Below the pieces are notes generated by a model, which searched no databases, was not told the origin of the DNA, and saw only the letters and a list, made by a program, of their open reading frames with translations. Below, in pieces: positions 42,336 through 52,656 of a DNA stretch of 64,000 nt. The position numbers and the translations under genes were made by a program. Origin of the DNA: Acidovorax sp. (GTDB lineage: Bacteria; Pseudomonadota; Gammaproteobacteria; Burkholderiales; Burkholderiaceae_C). How positions within the stretch are numbered: position 1 is the first letter of the stretch; every line of letters starts with the position of its first letter. The stretch lies in the NCBI RefSeq assembly GCF_027492855.1, contig NZ_JAPUDY010000099.1:310001-374000 (forward strand), in the 5' to 3' direction.

Positions 42336-43795
42336 CAAACAGTTCAAGCACTGCCATGACCTTGCAGCAGGCCTTTGCGCTGCTGCAGCCGCGCATTCCC
42401 ACCGCCCGACTGGTGGGCGACGGCGCCACGTCGCTGGCGCGCGTGCATACCGACACACGCACGCTGCAGGCCGGTGATCTTTTCGTGGCCCTCAAGGGCG
42501 AGCGCTTCGATGCCAACGCCTTCCTGGCCGATGCCCGCGTGGGCGGCGCATCGGCAGCCATTGCCCATGGCGGCCTGGCGGCTGCTGGCCTGCCGGGCAT
42601 CGAGGTGCCCGACAGCCTGGCAGCGCTCGGAGCGTTGGCAACGGGCTGGCGTGCGCAGTTCGCATTGCCACTGATCGGCGTGACCGGCAGCAACGGCAAG
42701 ACCACGGTGACGCAGATGATCGCGTCCATCCTGCGCGCCTGGCAGGGTGACGCCGCCTTTGCCACGCAGGGCAATTTCAACAACGACATTGGCGTGCCCC
42801 TGATGCTGCTGCGCTTGCGCGCGGCCCACCGCGCGGCCGTGATCGAGATGGGAATGAACCATCCGGGCGAGATCGCCCAGTTGGCCGCCATGGCCCAGCC
42901 CACGGTGGCGCTGGTCAACAACGCGCAGCGCGAGCACCTGGAGTTCATGCACACCGTGGAGGCCGTGGCGCGCGAGAACGGCTCGGTGTTTGCCAGCCTG
43001 CCCGCCGATGGCGTGGCGGTGTTCCCGGCGGGCGATGCCTACACGGGCCTGTGGCAGTCGCTGGCCCAGGCTTTGCCGGGCCGCCGCGCGGTCACCTTTG
43101 GCGACGGCGGCGATGTCCGCTGCGAGCGGGCCGTCTGGGAGCACGGCGCCTGGGCTGTGGTCCTGTCCACGCCGCAGGGCGAAGTCGCCACCCGCCTGCA
43201 CATCGCTGGCCGCCACAACGTGACCAATGCCCTGGCCGCAGCCGCCTGTGCGCTGGTTGCGGGCGCGCCGCTGGCCGCTATTGCACAGGGGCTCGACGAT
43301 TTCACGCCGGTCAAGGGCCGCTCGCGCGCGTTCAGCGTGGCTGTCGCAGGCCGCGAGATCACCGTGGTGGACGACACCTACAACGCCAACCCCGACTCCA
43401 TGCGCGCCGCCATTGATGTGTTGGCCGAATTGCCCGGCCCGCAGCTTCTGGTGATGGGCGATATGGGCGAGGTGGGTGACCAGGGGCCGCAGTTCCACGC
43501 CGAGGCTGGGGCGCATGCCCGCGAGGCGGGCATTCCCCTGCTGTTTGCGCTGGGTGCGCAATCGGTGCATGCCGTTTCTGCCTATGGCAGCGGCGCCAGG
43601 CATTTCAACGACATGGGCGTGTTGCTCGACGCCGTGCGCCAGGCCCTGCTCACCGTGGGCAGCGTGCTGGTCAAGGGCTCCCGGTTCATGAAGATGGAGC
43701 AAGTGGTCGAGGCCATCGTTGCTGCCACGCAGCCCCACGAACAACAACAAAAGCCGATGCAATCGCAGGAGGAACGCCATGGCGCAACGCATTGA
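42326..43795 (+). CDS. murF: UDP-MurNAc-tripeptide--D-Ala-D-Ala ligase MurF
   Basis: A 489-residue Mur ligase completing the UDP-MurNAc-pentapeptide. The P-loop is GVTGSNGKTTVTQMI, followed by TQGNFNNDIGVPLMLL and the EMGMNHPGEI motif characteristic of MurF. DDTYNANPDSMRAA lies in the C-terminal domain. The start at 42326 lies 10 nt inside murE and is preceded by GAGGAG. A short ORF with a strong Shine-Dalgarno begins within its last codons. Confidence 0.95.
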   Translation: MGMTNSSSTAMTLQQAFALLQPRIPTARLVGDGATSLARVHTDTRTLQAGDLFVALKGERFDANAFLADARVGGASAAIAHGGLAAAGLPGIEVPDSLAALGALATGWRAQFALPLIGVTGSNGKTTVTQMIASILRAWQGDAAFATQGNFNNDIGVPLMLLRLRAAHRAAVIEMGMNHPGEIAQLAAMAQPTVALVNNAQREHLEFMHTVEAVARENGSVFASLPADGVAVFPAGDAYTGLWQSLAQALPGRRAVTFGDGGDVRCERAVWEHGAWAVVLSTPQGEVATRLHIAGRHNVTNALAAAACALVAGAPLAAIAQGLDDFTPVKGRSRAFSVAVAGREITVVDDTYNANPDSMRAAIDVLAELPGPQLLVMGDMGEVGDQGPQFHAEAGAHAREAGIPLLFALGAQSVHAVSAYGSGARHFNDMGVLLDAVRQALLTVGSVLVKGSRFMKMEQVVEAIVAATQPHEQQQKPMQSQEERHGATH

Positions 43796-43850
43796 AATCA
43801 CCCGCACGGCGTTCCTGCCTCTCCTTGCTGGAGGTGCCGCATGCTGCTGA
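43779..43850 (+). CDS. Possible 23-residue ORF spanning the murF-mraY junction
   Basis: ATG at 43779 is preceded by AGGAGG (43767-43772) at an ideal 6-nt spacing. The ORF begins [19 protein letters not shown] and ends with TGA at 43848-43850, overlapping the mraY start in another frame. mraY has its own GGAGGT six nucleotides before its ATG, so the upstream site is not needed for mraY. It might be a real microprotein, a leader that couples translation, or a chance site. Confidence 0.35.
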   Translation: MAQRIEITRTAFLPLLAGGAACC

Positions 43851-45019
43851 TGCTGTCGCAATGGCTGCAGGGCCTGTCGCCCGAGTTCGGTTTCTTCCGG
43901 GTGTTTCAGTACCTCACCTTTCGCGCGGTGATGGCCGCCATGACGGCGCTGCTCATCGGCCTGGTGGCGGGCCCCAAGGTGATCCGTGTGCTCACCTCGC
44001 TCAAGATCGGCCAGCCCATCCGTGGCTACGCCATGCAGTCGCACCTGTCCAAAAGCGGCACGCCCACCATGGGGGGCGTGCTCATCCTGCTGTCGATCGC
44101 GATCTCCACCCTGTTGTGGTTCGACCTGTCCAACCGATTCGTGTGGATCGTGCTCATCGTCACGCTGGGTTTTGGCGCCATCGGCTGGGTGGATGACTGG
44201 CGCAAGGTGGTCAATAAAGACCCCGAAGGCATGCGTTCGCGCGAGAAGTATTTCTGGCAGTCGGTGATCGGCCTCATGGCCGCTCTGTACCTTGTGTTCA
44301 GCATTTCCGAAAGCTCCAACGCCAAGGTGTGGGAGCTGTTCGTGGGCTGGGTGCAGTCGGGTTTCTCGCTCGATCTGCCGCCCAAGGCCGGGCTGCAACT
44401 GCCTTTCTTCAAGGAAGTGAGCTACCCGCTCGGGGTGCTGGGTTTCGTGATCCTGACCTACCTCGTGATCGTGGGCTCCAGCAATGCGGTGAACCTGACC
44501 GACGGCCTCGACGGCCTGGCCATCATGCCGGTGGTGATGGTGGGTTCGGCCCTGGGCGTGTTCGCTTACGTCACGGGCAGCTCGGTGTACTCCAAGTACC
44601 TGTTTTTTCCGCACATCCCTGGCTCGGGCGAGTTGCTGATTTTTTGCGCCGCCATGGCGGGCGCGGGGCTGGCGTTTCTGTGGTTCAACGCCCACCCGGC
44701 CCAGGTCTTCATGGGTGACGTGGGCGCGTTGGCGCTGGGCGCAGCCCTGGGCACCATCGCCATCATCGTGCGCCAGGAGATCGTGCTGGCCATCATGGGC
44801 GGCATCTTCGTGGTCGAAGCCCTGTCGGTGATGCTGCAGGTGACCTGGTTCAAGTACACCAAGCGCCGCTACGGCGAAGGTCGGCGCCTGCTCAAGATGG
44901 CACCTCTGCACCACCATTTTGAAAAGAGCGGCTGGAAGGAGACGCAGGTGGTCGTGCGCTTCTGGATCATCACCATGCTGCTGTGCCTTGTTGGCCTGTC
45001 CACCCTGAAACTGCGATGA
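43841..45019 (+). CDS. mraY: Phospho-MurNAc-pentapeptide translocase MraY
   Basis: A 392-residue inner-membrane enzyme with about ten helices that makes lipid I from UDP-MurNAc-pentapeptide and undecaprenyl phosphate. Signature loops are GTPTMGG, FLDDWRK-like [13 protein letters not shown], the catalytic [24 protein letters not shown] and [14 protein letters not shown]. The ATG at 43841 has GGAGGT upstream. The stop overlaps the murD start (ATGA). Confidence 0.96.
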   Translation: MLLMLSQWLQGLSPEFGFFRVFQYLTFRAVMAAMTALLIGLVAGPKVIRVLTSLKIGQPIRGYAMQSHLSKSGTPTMGGVLILLSIAISTLLWFDLSNRFVWIVLIVTLGFGAIGWVDDWRKVVNKDPEGMRSREKYFWQSVIGLMAALYLVFSISESSNAKVWELFVGWVQSGFSLDLPPKAGLQLPFFKEVSYPLGVLGFVILTYLVIVGSSNAVNLTDGLDGLAIMPVVMVGSALGVFAYVTGSSVYSKYLFFPHIPGSGELLIFCAAMAGAGLAFLWFNAHPAQVFMGDVGALALGAALGTIAIIVRQEIVLAIMGGIFVVEALSVMLQVTWFKYTKRRYGEGRRLLKMAPLHHHFEKSGWKETQVVVRFWIITMLLCLVGLSTLKLR

Positions 45020-46992
45020 ATCCGAACGATCCCTCCGTCCTCCCTGGCGCACCCGGTGCGCCCGACGCCGTGCCTGACGAGGCCAGCGCGGGTGTGGGCG
45101 TGCCCGAGGTGGCCGTGGATGCAGCGGGTGCCGCTGAGCAGCCATCCGAGTCCGCGCCGGTGGCTTCCCCCCCGCCTGCGGCCGCAGCTTCTGGCACAGC
45201 ATGGAACCCCGAGGCCGTGCCCGCCGTCTCTGCCGCCAAGGCCGCTGCCGATTTTGTGGCGCAAATTTTTGCGGAGGTGTCGGCCCCCGAAACGGACGCG
45301 GAGCACAGTGCCGTGCAAGCGTCGGATACGGTCACTGACGATGAGCCTGCCGAACCCATCGGCAGCCCGCGCGAGGCCATGGCGCAACTGCTGCAGGGCC
45401 AGAACATCCTCATTCTGGGCCTGGGCGCATCGGGCCTGGCCATGGCGCGCTGGTGCGCACGCTGCGGGGCCGATGTCACCGTGGCCGACACGCGCACGGC
45501 ACCGCCCCAACTGTCTGTGCTGCAGCAGGAGCTGCCCCAGGCCCGCTTCGTGGCGGGCGCCTTCGATGCCAGCCTGGTGGACGGGCAGAACCTGCACGCG
45601 GTGTACCGCTCGCCGGGGCTGAGTCCGCAGCAGGTTGCTCCTGTTTTGGACGCGGCTACCGCAAGCGGAATAAGCGCTGGGGGTGAATTAAGCTTGTATG
45701 CAGCGGCGCTGGCCGCGCTGCGCGCATCGCACGCCTATGCGCCTGCGGTGCTGGCCATCACGGGCACCAACGGCAAGACCACCGTGACCTCGCTCACCGG
45801 CCAGTTGGTCGAGCGCTCGGGCAAGCGGGTGGCCGTGGCGGGCAACATCGGCCCGACCCTGCTCGACACGCTGGCCGCGCACCTGGATGCCGACACCCTG
45901 CCCGATGTATGGGTGCTGGAGCTGTCGAGTTTTCAGCTCGACGGCGTGACCGGTTTCGAGCCCACCGCCGCCACGGTGCTCAACATCACGCAAGACCATC
46001 TGGACTGGCATGGCGACATCAACGCCTATGCCGCCGCCAAGGCCCGTATTTTTGGCCAGACGGGCCTGATGATCCTGAACCGCGAAGACGCGGCGGTGAT
46101 GGCGATGCTGCCGCCGCCCGGCCGCCCGAAGGCGGCAGCGGCCCCCTCGGGGGGCAGCGCAGCACACGCAGTGGCAAGCGTGGGGGCTGCCCAGCCTGTG
46201 CCGCCGCCCGTCAAAGCCAAGCTGCAAAAGCCGCAGGTGCGCGCGCACCTCACCTTTGGCAGCGACATGCCCCGGCGCCCCGGTGACTTCGGTATCGAAG
46301 TCGTGAGCGGAATGCCCTGGCTGGTGCGCGCCATGGATGCCGACGAAACCCGCAAACGTGGCCGCAACGAGGTTGAGGAAGACCTGCACATTCAGCGGCT
46401 CATTCCGGCCGATGCGCTGCGCATCCGGGGGCGCCACAACGCATCCAACGCACTGGCCGCGCTGGCGCTGGCTGCCGCAGCGGGCTGCCCCTTGGCACCC
46501 ATGTTGTACGGCCTGCGCGAATACCGGGGCGAGCCGCACCGTGTGGAGCCCGTGGCCATCATCAACGGCGTGGAGTATTTCGACGACAGCAAGGGCACCA
46601 ACGTGGGTGCGACGGTGGCTGCCCTCACCGGACTGGGCGCTGAGCGCCGCCTGGTGGTCATTCTGGGTGGCGAGGGCAAGGGGCAGGACTTCGCTCCCCT
46701 GGCCGCACCGGTGGCGCGCCATGTCCGCGCGGCAGTGCTGATCGGCCGCGACGCGCCGTTGATTCGCGCCGCCCTGCAGGATGCTGGCGTGGCGCTGCTC
46801 GATGCGCCCACGCTGCCCGAGGCGGTGGCGCTGGCCACCGAGCGCGCGCATGCGGGCGATGCGGTGCTGATGTCCCCTGCCTGCGCCAGCTTCGACATGT
46901 TCAAGGACTACGAGCACCGTGCACAGGTGTTCCGTGACACCGTGCATGCGATGGCAGACGACGCGGGCCAACCAATGGGGGGCATGGCATGA
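45016..46992 (+). CDS. murD: UDP-MurNAc-L-Ala--D-Glu ligase MurD with extensions
   Basis: At 658 residues this MurD is about 200 longer than the E. coli enzyme. Residues 1-117 are an Ala/Pro/Glu-rich extension; the Rossmann start ([17 protein letters not shown]) follows at about 130. The P-loop is [13 protein letters not shown], and [12 protein letters not shown] and [11 protein letters not shown] are intact, so activity is expected. A second low-complexity insert at about 366-395 ([20 protein letters not shown]...) interrupts the central domain after [12 protein letters not shown] and looks like a GC-rich repeat read in frame. The start is fixed by the 4-nt overlap with mraY. Confidence 0.93.
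   Translation: MNPNDPSVLPGAPGAPDAVPDEASAGVGVPEVAVDAAGAAEQPSESAPVASPPPAAAASGTAWNPEAVPAVSAAKAAADFVAQIFAEVSAPETDAEHSAVQASDTVTDDEPAEPIGSPREAMAQLLQGQNILILGLGASGLAMARWCARCGADVTVADTRTAPPQLSVLQQELPQARFVAGAFDASLVDGQNLHAVYRSPGLSPQQVAPVLDAATASGISAGGELSLYAAALAALRASHAYAPAVLAITGTNGKTTVTSLTGQLVERSGKRVAVAGNIGPTLLDTLAAHLDADTLPDVWVLELSSFQLDGVTGFEPTAATVLNITQDHLDWHGDINAYAAAKARIFGQTGLMILNREDAAVMAMLPPPGRPKAAAAPSGGSAAHAVASVGAAQPVPPPVKAKLQKPQVRAHLTFGSDMPRRPGDFGIEVVSGMPWLVRAMDADETRKRGRNEVEEDLHIQRLIPADALRIRGRHNASNALAALALAAAAGCPLAPMLYGLREYRGEPHRVEPVAIINGVEYFDDSKGTNVGATVAALTGLGAERRLVVILGGEGKGQDFAPLAAPVARHVRAAVLIGRDAPLIRAALQDAGVALLDAPTLPEAVALATERAHAGDAVLMSPACASFDMFKDYEHRAQVFRDTVHAMADDAGQPMGGMA
46111..46190. repeat. GC-rich low-complexity element inside murD
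   Basis: CCGCCCGGCCGCCCGAAGG, then GCCCCCTCGGGGGGC, then GCGCAGCACACGCAGTG resembles a GC-rich hairpin element that I recall as common between genes in Comamonadaceae. Here it is in frame and codes for an Ala/Pro/Gly-rich insert. No second copy is clear in this window, so the family assignment rests on memory. Confidence 0.5.
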
Positions 46993-48257
46993 CGGCTCCC
47001 GCCAGCACCCTTTTGCAGCGCGTGACCGGCTGGTTCGGTGGCCTGCCCGGCAAGGCTGCCGACGTGCTGCCTGTGCGCGTGGGCGGCACCGAATACCGCC
47101 AGTCCTCCAGCACCCCCGCCAGCGTGCTGGGGTTCGACCAGGCGCTGCTGTGGGTGGTGGTGGCGTTGCTCGCCTGGGGGCTGGTGATGGTGTATTCGGC
47201 CTCCATCGCGATGCCGGACAACCCCCGTTTTTCCAACTACGCATCGACCCATTTCCTCACCCGCCACATGATGTATCTCGTGGTGGGCTTCGTGGCGGCA
47301 CTGCTGGCCTTTCAGGTGCCCATGCTGCTCTGGGAGCGCGTGGCGCCCTGGTTGTTTGTGGTGGCGCTGCTGCTGTTGGTGGCGGTGCTGATTCCGGGCG
47401 TGGGCAAGGTGGTCAACGGTGCGCGCCGCTGGCTGTCGTTCGGGCCCATCGGGTTCCAACCGTCCGAGGTGGCGAAATTTGCCGTGCTCATCTACGCGGC
47501 TGACTACATGGTGCGCAAGATGGACGTCAAGGAGCGTTTCTTCCGCGCCGTGCTGCCCATGGGGGCGGCCGTGGCCATCGTGGGCGTGTTGCTGCTGGCT
47601 GAGCCGGACATGGGCGCCTTCATGGTGGTGGCCGTGATCGCCATGGGCATTTTGTTCCTGGGCGGGGTGAACGCCCGCATGTTCTTTCTGATCGCCGGGG
47701 TGCTGGTGGGCGCCTTTGCGCTGATGATTGCCAGCTCGCCTTGGCGCCGCGAGCGCGTGTTTGCCTATCTCGACCCGTTCAGCGAGCAGCACGCGCTGGG
47801 CAAGGGCTACCAGCTTTCGCACTCGCTGATCGCCATCGGGCGGGGCGAGATTTTTGGCGTGGGCCTGGGCGGCAGTGTGGAAAAACTGCACTGGCTGCCC
47901 GAGGCGCACACCGACTTCCTGCTGGCCGTGATCGGCGAAGAGTTCGGCCTCGTGGGCGTGCTCGCGCTCATCGTGCTGTTCTTCTGGATGATCCGCCGCA
48001 TCATGCACATCGGTCGCCAGGCCATTGCGCTCGACCGCGTGTTCTCGGGCCTGGTGGCGCAGGGCGTGGCGATCTGGATTGGATTTCAGGCTTTCATCAA
48101 CATGGGCGTGAACCTGGGTGCGCTGCCGACCAAGGGGCTCACGCTCCCGTTGATGAGTTTTGGCGGGTCGGCGATCCTGATGAATCTGGTGGCGTTGGCC
48201 GTGGTTCTGCGTGTTGATTACGAGAACAAACTCCTCATGAGAGGGGGGCGCGTATGA
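46989..48257 (+). CDS. ftsW: Septal peptidoglycan glycosyltransferase FtsW
   Basis: A 422-residue SEDS-family membrane protein with about ten helices. Conserved segments include [26 protein letters not shown] with the catalytic-loop region, [48 protein letters not shown] and [10 protein letters not shown]. It polymerises glycan strands with FtsI at the septum. A non-conserved N-terminal 45 residues precede the first helix. It overlaps murD and murG by 4 nt each. Confidence 0.95.
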   Translation: MTAPASTLLQRVTGWFGGLPGKAADVLPVRVGGTEYRQSSSTPASVLGFDQALLWVVVALLAWGLVMVYSASIAMPDNPRFSNYASTHFLTRHMMYLVVGFVAALLAFQVPMLLWERVAPWLFVVALLLLVAVLIPGVGKVVNGARRWLSFGPIGFQPSEVAKFAVLIYAADYMVRKMDVKERFFRAVLPMGAAVAIVGVLLLAEPDMGAFMVVAVIAMGILFLGGVNARMFFLIAGVLVGAFALMIASSPWRRERVFAYLDPFSEQHALGKGYQLSHSLIAIGRGEIFGVGLGGSVEKLHWLPEAHTDFLLAVIGEEFGLVGVLALIVLFFWMIRRIMHIGRQAIALDRVFSGLVAQGVAIWIGFQAFINMGVNLGALPTKGLTLPLMSFGGSAILMNLVALAVVLRVDYENKLLMRGGRV

Positions 48258-49321
48258 CGCAGAAAACCGCATTGATCATGGCGGGTGGCACTGGCGGCCA
48301 TATTTTCCCGGGCCTCGCCGTGGCGCAGGAGTTGCGCGCACGCGGCTGGCGCGTGCATTGGCTGGGCGCGCCGGGCAGCATGGAGTCGCGCATCGTGCCC
48401 ACACACGGTTTTGCGCTGGAGCTGATCGATTTTTCGGGCGTGCGCGGCAAGGGCCTGCTCACGCTGGCCCTGCTGCCGCTGCGCCTGTTGCGTGCCTTCT
48501 GGCAAGCCTTGCAGGTGGTGCGGCGCGTCAAGCCCGACGTGGTGGTGGGCCTGGGCGGCTACATCACCTTTCCGGGCGGCATGATGGGCGTGCTGGCGGG
48601 CAAACCGCTGGTGCTGCACGAACAGAACTCGGTGGCTGGCATGGCCAACAAGGTGCTGGCGGGTGTGGCTGACCGGGTGTTCACGGCCTTCCCCAACGTG
48701 CTCAAAAAGGGCCAGTGGGTGGGCAACCCGCTGCGCACCGCGTTCACGCAACAGGCCGGGCCCGCCGAGCGGTTTGCCGGGCGCACCGGCCCGCTGAACC
48801 TGCTGGTGGTGGGTGGCAGCCTGGGTGCACGTGCGCTCAACGAGATCGTGCCGCAGGCCGTTGCGCTGATGCCCGCCGGGCAACGGCCCACCGTGGTCCA
48901 CCAAAGCGGCGCAGCGCAGATCGACGCCTTGCGCGCCAACTACGCGGCCGCCGGGGTCGATGCCGAGCTCACCCCTTTCATCGACGACACCGCCAGCGCG
49001 TTCGCAGCGGCCGACATCATCGTCTGCCGCGCGGGCGCCAGCACCGTGACCGAAATCGCCGCTGTGGGGGCCGCGTCCATCTTTGTTCCTTTCCCGTCGG
49101 CGGTGGACGACCACCAGACCACCAACGCCCAGTTCCTGGTGGATGCCGGGGGCGGTTGGCTGGTGCAGCAACGCGACCTGACGCCCGAGGGGTTGTCACA
49201 AATGCTATTGAATATGGAGCGCTCCACGCTGGTGGATAAAGCGCTGAAGGCCAAAAACATGCAAAAAATCAACGCCACCCGCGAGGTGGTGACTGCCTGC
49301 GAGGAGTTGGCCCAGCCATGA
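48254..49321 (+). CDS. murG: Lipid II synthase MurG
   Basis: A 355-residue GT28 glycosyltransferase that adds GlcNAc to lipid I at the inner face of the membrane. Glycine loops [10 protein letters not shown] and [34 protein letters not shown] and the donor-binding [10 protein letters not shown] are all present. Residues about 318-336 ([19 protein letters not shown]) derive from a repeat family 1 sequence without changing the expected length. It overlaps ftsW and murC by 4 nt. Confidence 0.95.
   Translation: MTQKTALIMAGGTGGHIFPGLAVAQELRARGWRVHWLGAPGSMESRIVPTHGFALELIDFSGVRGKGLLTLALLPLRLLRAFWQALQVVRRVKPDVVVGLGGYITFPGGMMGVLAGKPLVLHEQNSVAGMANKVLAGVADRVFTAFPNVLKKGQWVGNPLRTAFTQQAGPAERFAGRTGPLNLLVVGGSLGARALNEIVPQAVALMPAGQRPTVVHQSGAAQIDALRANYAAAGVDAELTPFIDDTASAFAAADIIVCRAGASTVTEIAAVGAASIFVPFPSAVDDHQTTNAQFLVDAGGGWLVQQRDLTPEGLSQMLLNMERSTLVDKALKAKNMQKINATREVVTACEELAQP
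49204..49258. repeat. Repeat family 1-like copy inside murG
   Basis: GCTATTGAATATGGAGCGCT, then CCACGCTGGTGG, then ATAAAGCGCTGAAGGCCAAA keeps the outer arms and the AAGGCCAAAAA flank of the family but has a diverged core. It is in frame near the C-terminus. Confidence 0.55.
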
Positions 49322-50751
49322 AACACGCCATTCGCCACATCCATTTCGTCGGCCTGGGCGGCGCTGGCATGAGCGGCATCGCCGAGGTGCTGTTCAACCT
49401 GGGCTACCGCATCTCGGGCTCCGATCTGTCCGACAGCGTCACGCTGCGCCGCCTGCAGGGCCTGGGCATCCACACCTGTCTGGGCCATGCGGCAGCGCAC
49501 ATCGATGGCGCCGACGCCGTGGTCACCTCTACCGCCGTCACGGCCGACAACCCCGAGGTGCTGGCCGCCCGCGCCAAAAAAATCCCCGTGGTGCCGCGTG
49601 CGCTCATGCTGGCTGAGTTGATGCGCCTGAAGCAGGGCATTGCCATTGCGGGCACCCACGGCAAGACCACCACCACCAGCCTGGTGACCAGCGTGCTGGC
49701 CGAGGCCGGGCTGGACCCGACCTTCGTGATCGGCGGCAAGCTCAACAGCGCGGGCGCCAATGCCAAGCTGGGCAGTGGCGACTACATCGTGGTCGAAGCC
49801 GACGAGTCCGATGCCTCGTTTTTGAACCTGCTGCCCGTGATGGCCGTGGTGACCAACATCGACGCCGACCACATGGAGACCTACGGCCACGACTTCGGCC
49901 GGCTCAAGGGCGCGTTTGTCGATTTCCTGCACCGCATGCCGTTCTACGGCACGGCCGTTTTGTGCGTGGACAGCCCAGCCGTGCGCGACATCCTGCAGAG
50001 CGTGACCTGTCCCATCACCAGCTACGGTTTTTCGGAAGACGCCCAAGTGCGCGCCGTGAACGTGCGCCCCGATGCAGGGCAGATGCGCTTTACGGTGCAG
50101 CGGCGCAACGGCGTCACCCTGCCCGACTTGGACATCGTGCTCAACCTCGCGGGCGAACACAACGTGCTCAACGCACTGTCGGCGATTGCCGTGGCGGTGG
50201 AACTCAATATCCCTGACGAGGCCGTGCAGCGTGCGCTGGCGGGCTTCAAGGGCGTGGGCCGACGCTTCCAGCGCTATGGCGACCTGCCCGCCAAAGGTGG
50301 CGGTACGTTCACCGTCATCGACGACTACGGCCACCACCCCGTGGAGATGGCCGCCACGCTGGCGGCCGCGCGCGGCGCCTTTCCGGGCCGCCGCCTGGTG
50401 CTGGCCTTCCAGCCCCACCGCTACAGCCGCACGCGCGATTGTTTCGAGGATTTCGTCAAGGTCATCGGCAACGCCGACGCGGTGCTGCTGACCGAGGTGT
50501 ACGCAGCAGGCGAGGCGCCCGTGGTTGCAGCCGACGGCCGCTCGCTGGCCCGCGCCTTGCGTGTGGCGGGCCGGGTGGAGCCTGTGTTCGTCGATGCCGT
50601 GGCTGATTTGCCGCAGGTCATTGCCGACAACGCGCGCAACGGCGACGTGGTGATGTGCATGGGCGCGGGCTCCATTGGCGCCGTGCCGGGCAAGGTGGTT
50701 GAAATGCTACAAAATAGTGAGCTTAAGGCGCTTGAAGGGAGCGCGCAATGA
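49318..50751 (+). CDS. murC: UDP-MurNAc--L-alanine ligase MurC
   Basis: A 477-residue Mur ligase catalysing the first amino-acid addition. [16 protein letters not shown] starts the Rossmann domain. The P-loop is [13 protein letters not shown], and [25 protein letters not shown] and [14 protein letters not shown] are the other family motifs. The last dozen residues ([15 protein letters not shown]) come from a partial family 1 repeat. It overlaps murG and ddl by 4 nt. Confidence 0.96.
   Translation: MKHAIRHIHFVGLGGAGMSGIAEVLFNLGYRISGSDLSDSVTLRRLQGLGIHTCLGHAAAHIDGADAVVTSTAVTADNPEVLAARAKKIPVVPRALMLAELMRLKQGIAIAGTHGKTTTTSLVTSVLAEAGLDPTFVIGGKLNSAGANAKLGSGDYIVVEADESDASFLNLLPVMAVVTNIDADHMETYGHDFGRLKGAFVDFLHRMPFYGTAVLCVDSPAVRDILQSVTCPITSYGFSEDAQVRAVNVRPDAGQMRFTVQRRNGVTLPDLDIVLNLAGEHNVLNALSAIAVAVELNIPDEAVQRALAGFKGVGRRFQRYGDLPAKGGGTFTVIDDYGHHPVEMAATLAAARGAFPGRRLVLAFQPHRYSRTRDCFEDFVKVIGNADAVLLTEVYAAGEAPVVAADGRSLARALRVAGRVEPVFVDAVADLPQVIADNARNGDVVMCMGAGSIGAVPGKVVEMLQNSELKALEGSAQ
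50706..50737. repeat. Partial repeat family 1 copy at the murC 3' end
   Basis: GCTACAAAATAGTGAGCTT followed by AAGGCGCTTGAAG matches the left half of the family and is close to the murE copy (GCTATCAAATAATGAGCTG). It encodes the C-terminal tail of MurC, just before the overlap with ddl. Confidence 0.65.
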
Positions 50752-51737
50752 CCATTTTTGATTCAAATATTGATGTGAAATCGCTGGGCAAGGTGGCCGT
50801 GCTCATGGGCGGCGCCTCGGCCGAGCGCGAGGTGTCGCTGATGTCTGGCAGCGGTGTGCTGCAGGCTCTGCGCGCGCGCGGCGTGGATGCACATGCATTC
50901 GACCCCGCCCAAAGCGACCTGAGTGATCTCAAGCGCGACGGCTACGCCCGCTGTTTTATCGCGCTGCATGGCCGCCATGGCGAAGACGGCACGGTGCAGG
51001 GCGCGCTGGAGTTGCTGGGCATCCCATACACCGGCCCCGGCGTGATGGCATCGAGCATCGCCATGGACAAGATCATGACCAAGCGCATCTGGCGCTTCGA
51101 AGGCCTGTCCACCCCCGACTGGCGCCTGGTCTCCAGCGCGCAGGAGACTGTGCAGGCCCTGGAGGCGCTGGGTGCGCCCATGATCGTGAAGCCATCGCGC
51201 GAGGGCTCCACCATCGGCCTCACCAAGGTCACCTCGGCCGCGCAGTGCGAGCAGGCCTATCTGCTGGCGTCGAAGTACGACCCTGAAGTGTTGTGCGAGC
51301 AGTTCATCGAGGGCGACGAGACCACCTGCCCGGTGCTGGGCGAAGGCGCGGGCGCCCATGCGCTGCCCGTGATTCGCATCGTGGCGCCCGAGGGCAACTA
51401 CGACTACCAGAACAAATACTTCACCGACGTGACGCAGTACCACTGCCCCAGTGGCCTGCCCGAAGCCGAGGAGCGCGAGATTCAGCGCCTGGTGGTGCAG
51501 GCGTTCCGCGCGCTGGGCTGCCGGGGCTGGGGGCGTGCCGACATCATGATCCGCGCGAGCGACCGCCAGCCTTTCCTGCTGGAGATCAACACCTCGCCGG
51601 GCATGACGGGCCACTCGCTCGTACCCATGTCGGCGCGGGCCTCGGGCATTAGCTACGAAGACCTGTGTGTGGGCGTGCTGGGCACGGCCACGCTGGACAC
51701 GCCGCCAGGCGCCACCCTAGGAGCCGCCAGCGCATGA
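50748..51737 (+). CDS. ddl: D-alanine--D-alanine ligase
   Basis: A 329-residue ATP-grasp enzyme that makes the D-Ala-D-Ala used by Mur[63 protein letters not shown] and [16 protein letters not shown] are the family signatures. It is the DdlB type found inside dcw clusters. The start overlaps murC by 4 nt and the stop overlaps ftsQ by 4 nt. Confidence 0.96.
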   Translation: MTIFDSNIDVKSLGKVAVLMGGASAEREVSLMSGSGVLQALRARGVDAHAFDPAQSDLSDLKRDGYARCFIALHGRHGEDGTVQGALELLGIPYTGPGVMASSIAMDKIMTKRIWRFEGLSTPDWRLVSSAQETVQALEALGAPMIVKPSREGSTIGLTKVTSAAQCEQAYLLASKYDPEVLCEQFIEGDETTCPVLGEGAGAHALPVIRIVAPEGNYDYQNKYFTDVTQYHCPSGLPEAEEREIQRLVVQAFRALGCRGWGRADIMIRASDRQPFLLEINTSPGMTGHSLVPMSARASGISYEDLCVGVLGTATLDTPPGATLGAASA

Positions 51738-52546
51738 CCGCCTCCCTGCCAGCACCTCTGGACGTCAAGCTCATGAACCTGACCGCAACGGTCCTGTTCG
51801 TGGGCTTTGTCGCGTTCGTGCTGGCGGCGGGCGCGTGGTGGGTACTGCGCTATCCGGGGTTTGCCATTGCCCGCATCGTGGTGCAGGGCGAGTTGACCCA
51901 CAACAACGCCGTGACCTTGCGGGCCAATGTGGCGCCCCACCTGGCGGGCAATTTTTTCTCGGTCGACCTGCGCGCCGCCCGCGAGGCTTTCGAGCAGGTG
52001 CCCTGGGTGCGCCGTGCGCAGGTGCAGCGGGTGTACCCCGGCAGCCTGCGTGTGGATCTGCAGGAGCACGACGCCGTGGCGTACTGGGGTGCTGAGTCTG
52101 GCTCGGCGCTGGTCAACAGCCAGGGCGAGGTGTTCGAGGCCAATGTGGACGATGTAGAGCAGGAAGGCCTGCCGCGCTTGCGTGGCCCAAAGGGCAGCTC
52201 GGCCGAGGTGCTGCAGATGTATGGCCTGCTGGCGCCCGTGTTCGAGCCGCTGGGGCTGGACGTGGCGGAGCTGGAGCTCTCCGGCCGTGGTGGCTGGCGC
52301 GCCACGCTCGACAGCGAGGCCGTGGTGGAGCTGGGCGGCGGAACGCCGGTGGAAGTGGTGCAGCGCACGCAGCGTTTTGTGCGCACGCTGACCCAGGTGG
52401 CAGGCCAGTACGGCCGCCGGGCGGATGCGCTGGAGTCGGCAGATTTGCGCCATGCCGGGGGCTATGCGCTGCGCCTGCGCGGCGTGACCACCACCGTGAA
52501 CGCGGATGCGGCTGGCGGCGGCGCCAGCGGCGTGCGCAGGAGGTAA
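51734..52546 (+). CDS. ftsQ: Cell-division protein FtsQ
   Basis: A 270-residue bitopic protein with a short cytoplasmic tail, one membrane helix ([21 protein letters not shown], about 17-36) and a POTRA domain ([17 protein letters not shown] ... [24 protein letters not shown]), followed by the beta domain that recruits FtsB/L. The ATG at 51734 overlaps the ddl stop. Its last codons (AGGAGG) double as a Shine-Dalgarno for the short ORF at 52551. Confidence 0.94.
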   Translation: MTASLPAPLDVKLMNLTATVLFVGFVAFVLAAGAWWVLRYPGFAIARIVVQGELTHNNAVTLRANVAPHLAGNFFSVDLRAAREAFEQVPWVRRAQVQRVYPGSLRVDLQEHDAVAYWGAESGSALVNSQGEVFEANVDDVEQEGLPRLRGPKGSSAEVLQMYGLLAPVFEPLGLDVAELELSGRGGWRATLDSEAVVELGGGTPVEVVQRTQRFVRTLTQVAGQYGRRADALESADLRHAGGYALRLRGVTTTVNADAAGGGASGVRRR

Positions 52547-52550
52547 TGGC

Positions 52551-52655
52551 ATGGGCTGGCTGATGAAACTGCGGCGGATGGCGGAGCGGGGCGTGACTGA
52601 GCGGGCGGGGCGGGCCGAGGGGCCGCGGGCAAGAACAGAGAAGGGCAGAGACTGA
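52551..52655 (+). CDS. Possible 34-residue basic protein between ftsQ and ftsA
   Basis: ATG at 52551 follows AGGAGGT (52538-52544) with ideal spacing, and the ORF ends one nucleotide before the ftsA ATG (TGATATG). The product starts MGWLMKLRRMAERGV and is strongly basic with 9 Arg. ftsA itself has only a weak AAGGG site 13 nt upstream, so reinitiation from this ORF could drive ftsA translation. I do not recognise a family. It is too short for routine gene calling. Confidence 0.5.
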   Translation: MGWLMKLRRMAERGVTERAGRAEGPRARTEKGRD

Positions 52656-52656
52656 T

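Noticed and set aside
42344-45202. 952-codon minus-strand open frame across murF and mraY
   Set aside because: It is antisense to highly conserved murF and mraY, is His/Arg-rich and low in information, and is a typical shadow in GC-rich DNA.
45640-45700. Possible family 1 repeat in murD
   Set aside because: Only AAGCGGAATAAGCGCT is reminiscent; flanks do not match and chance is likely.
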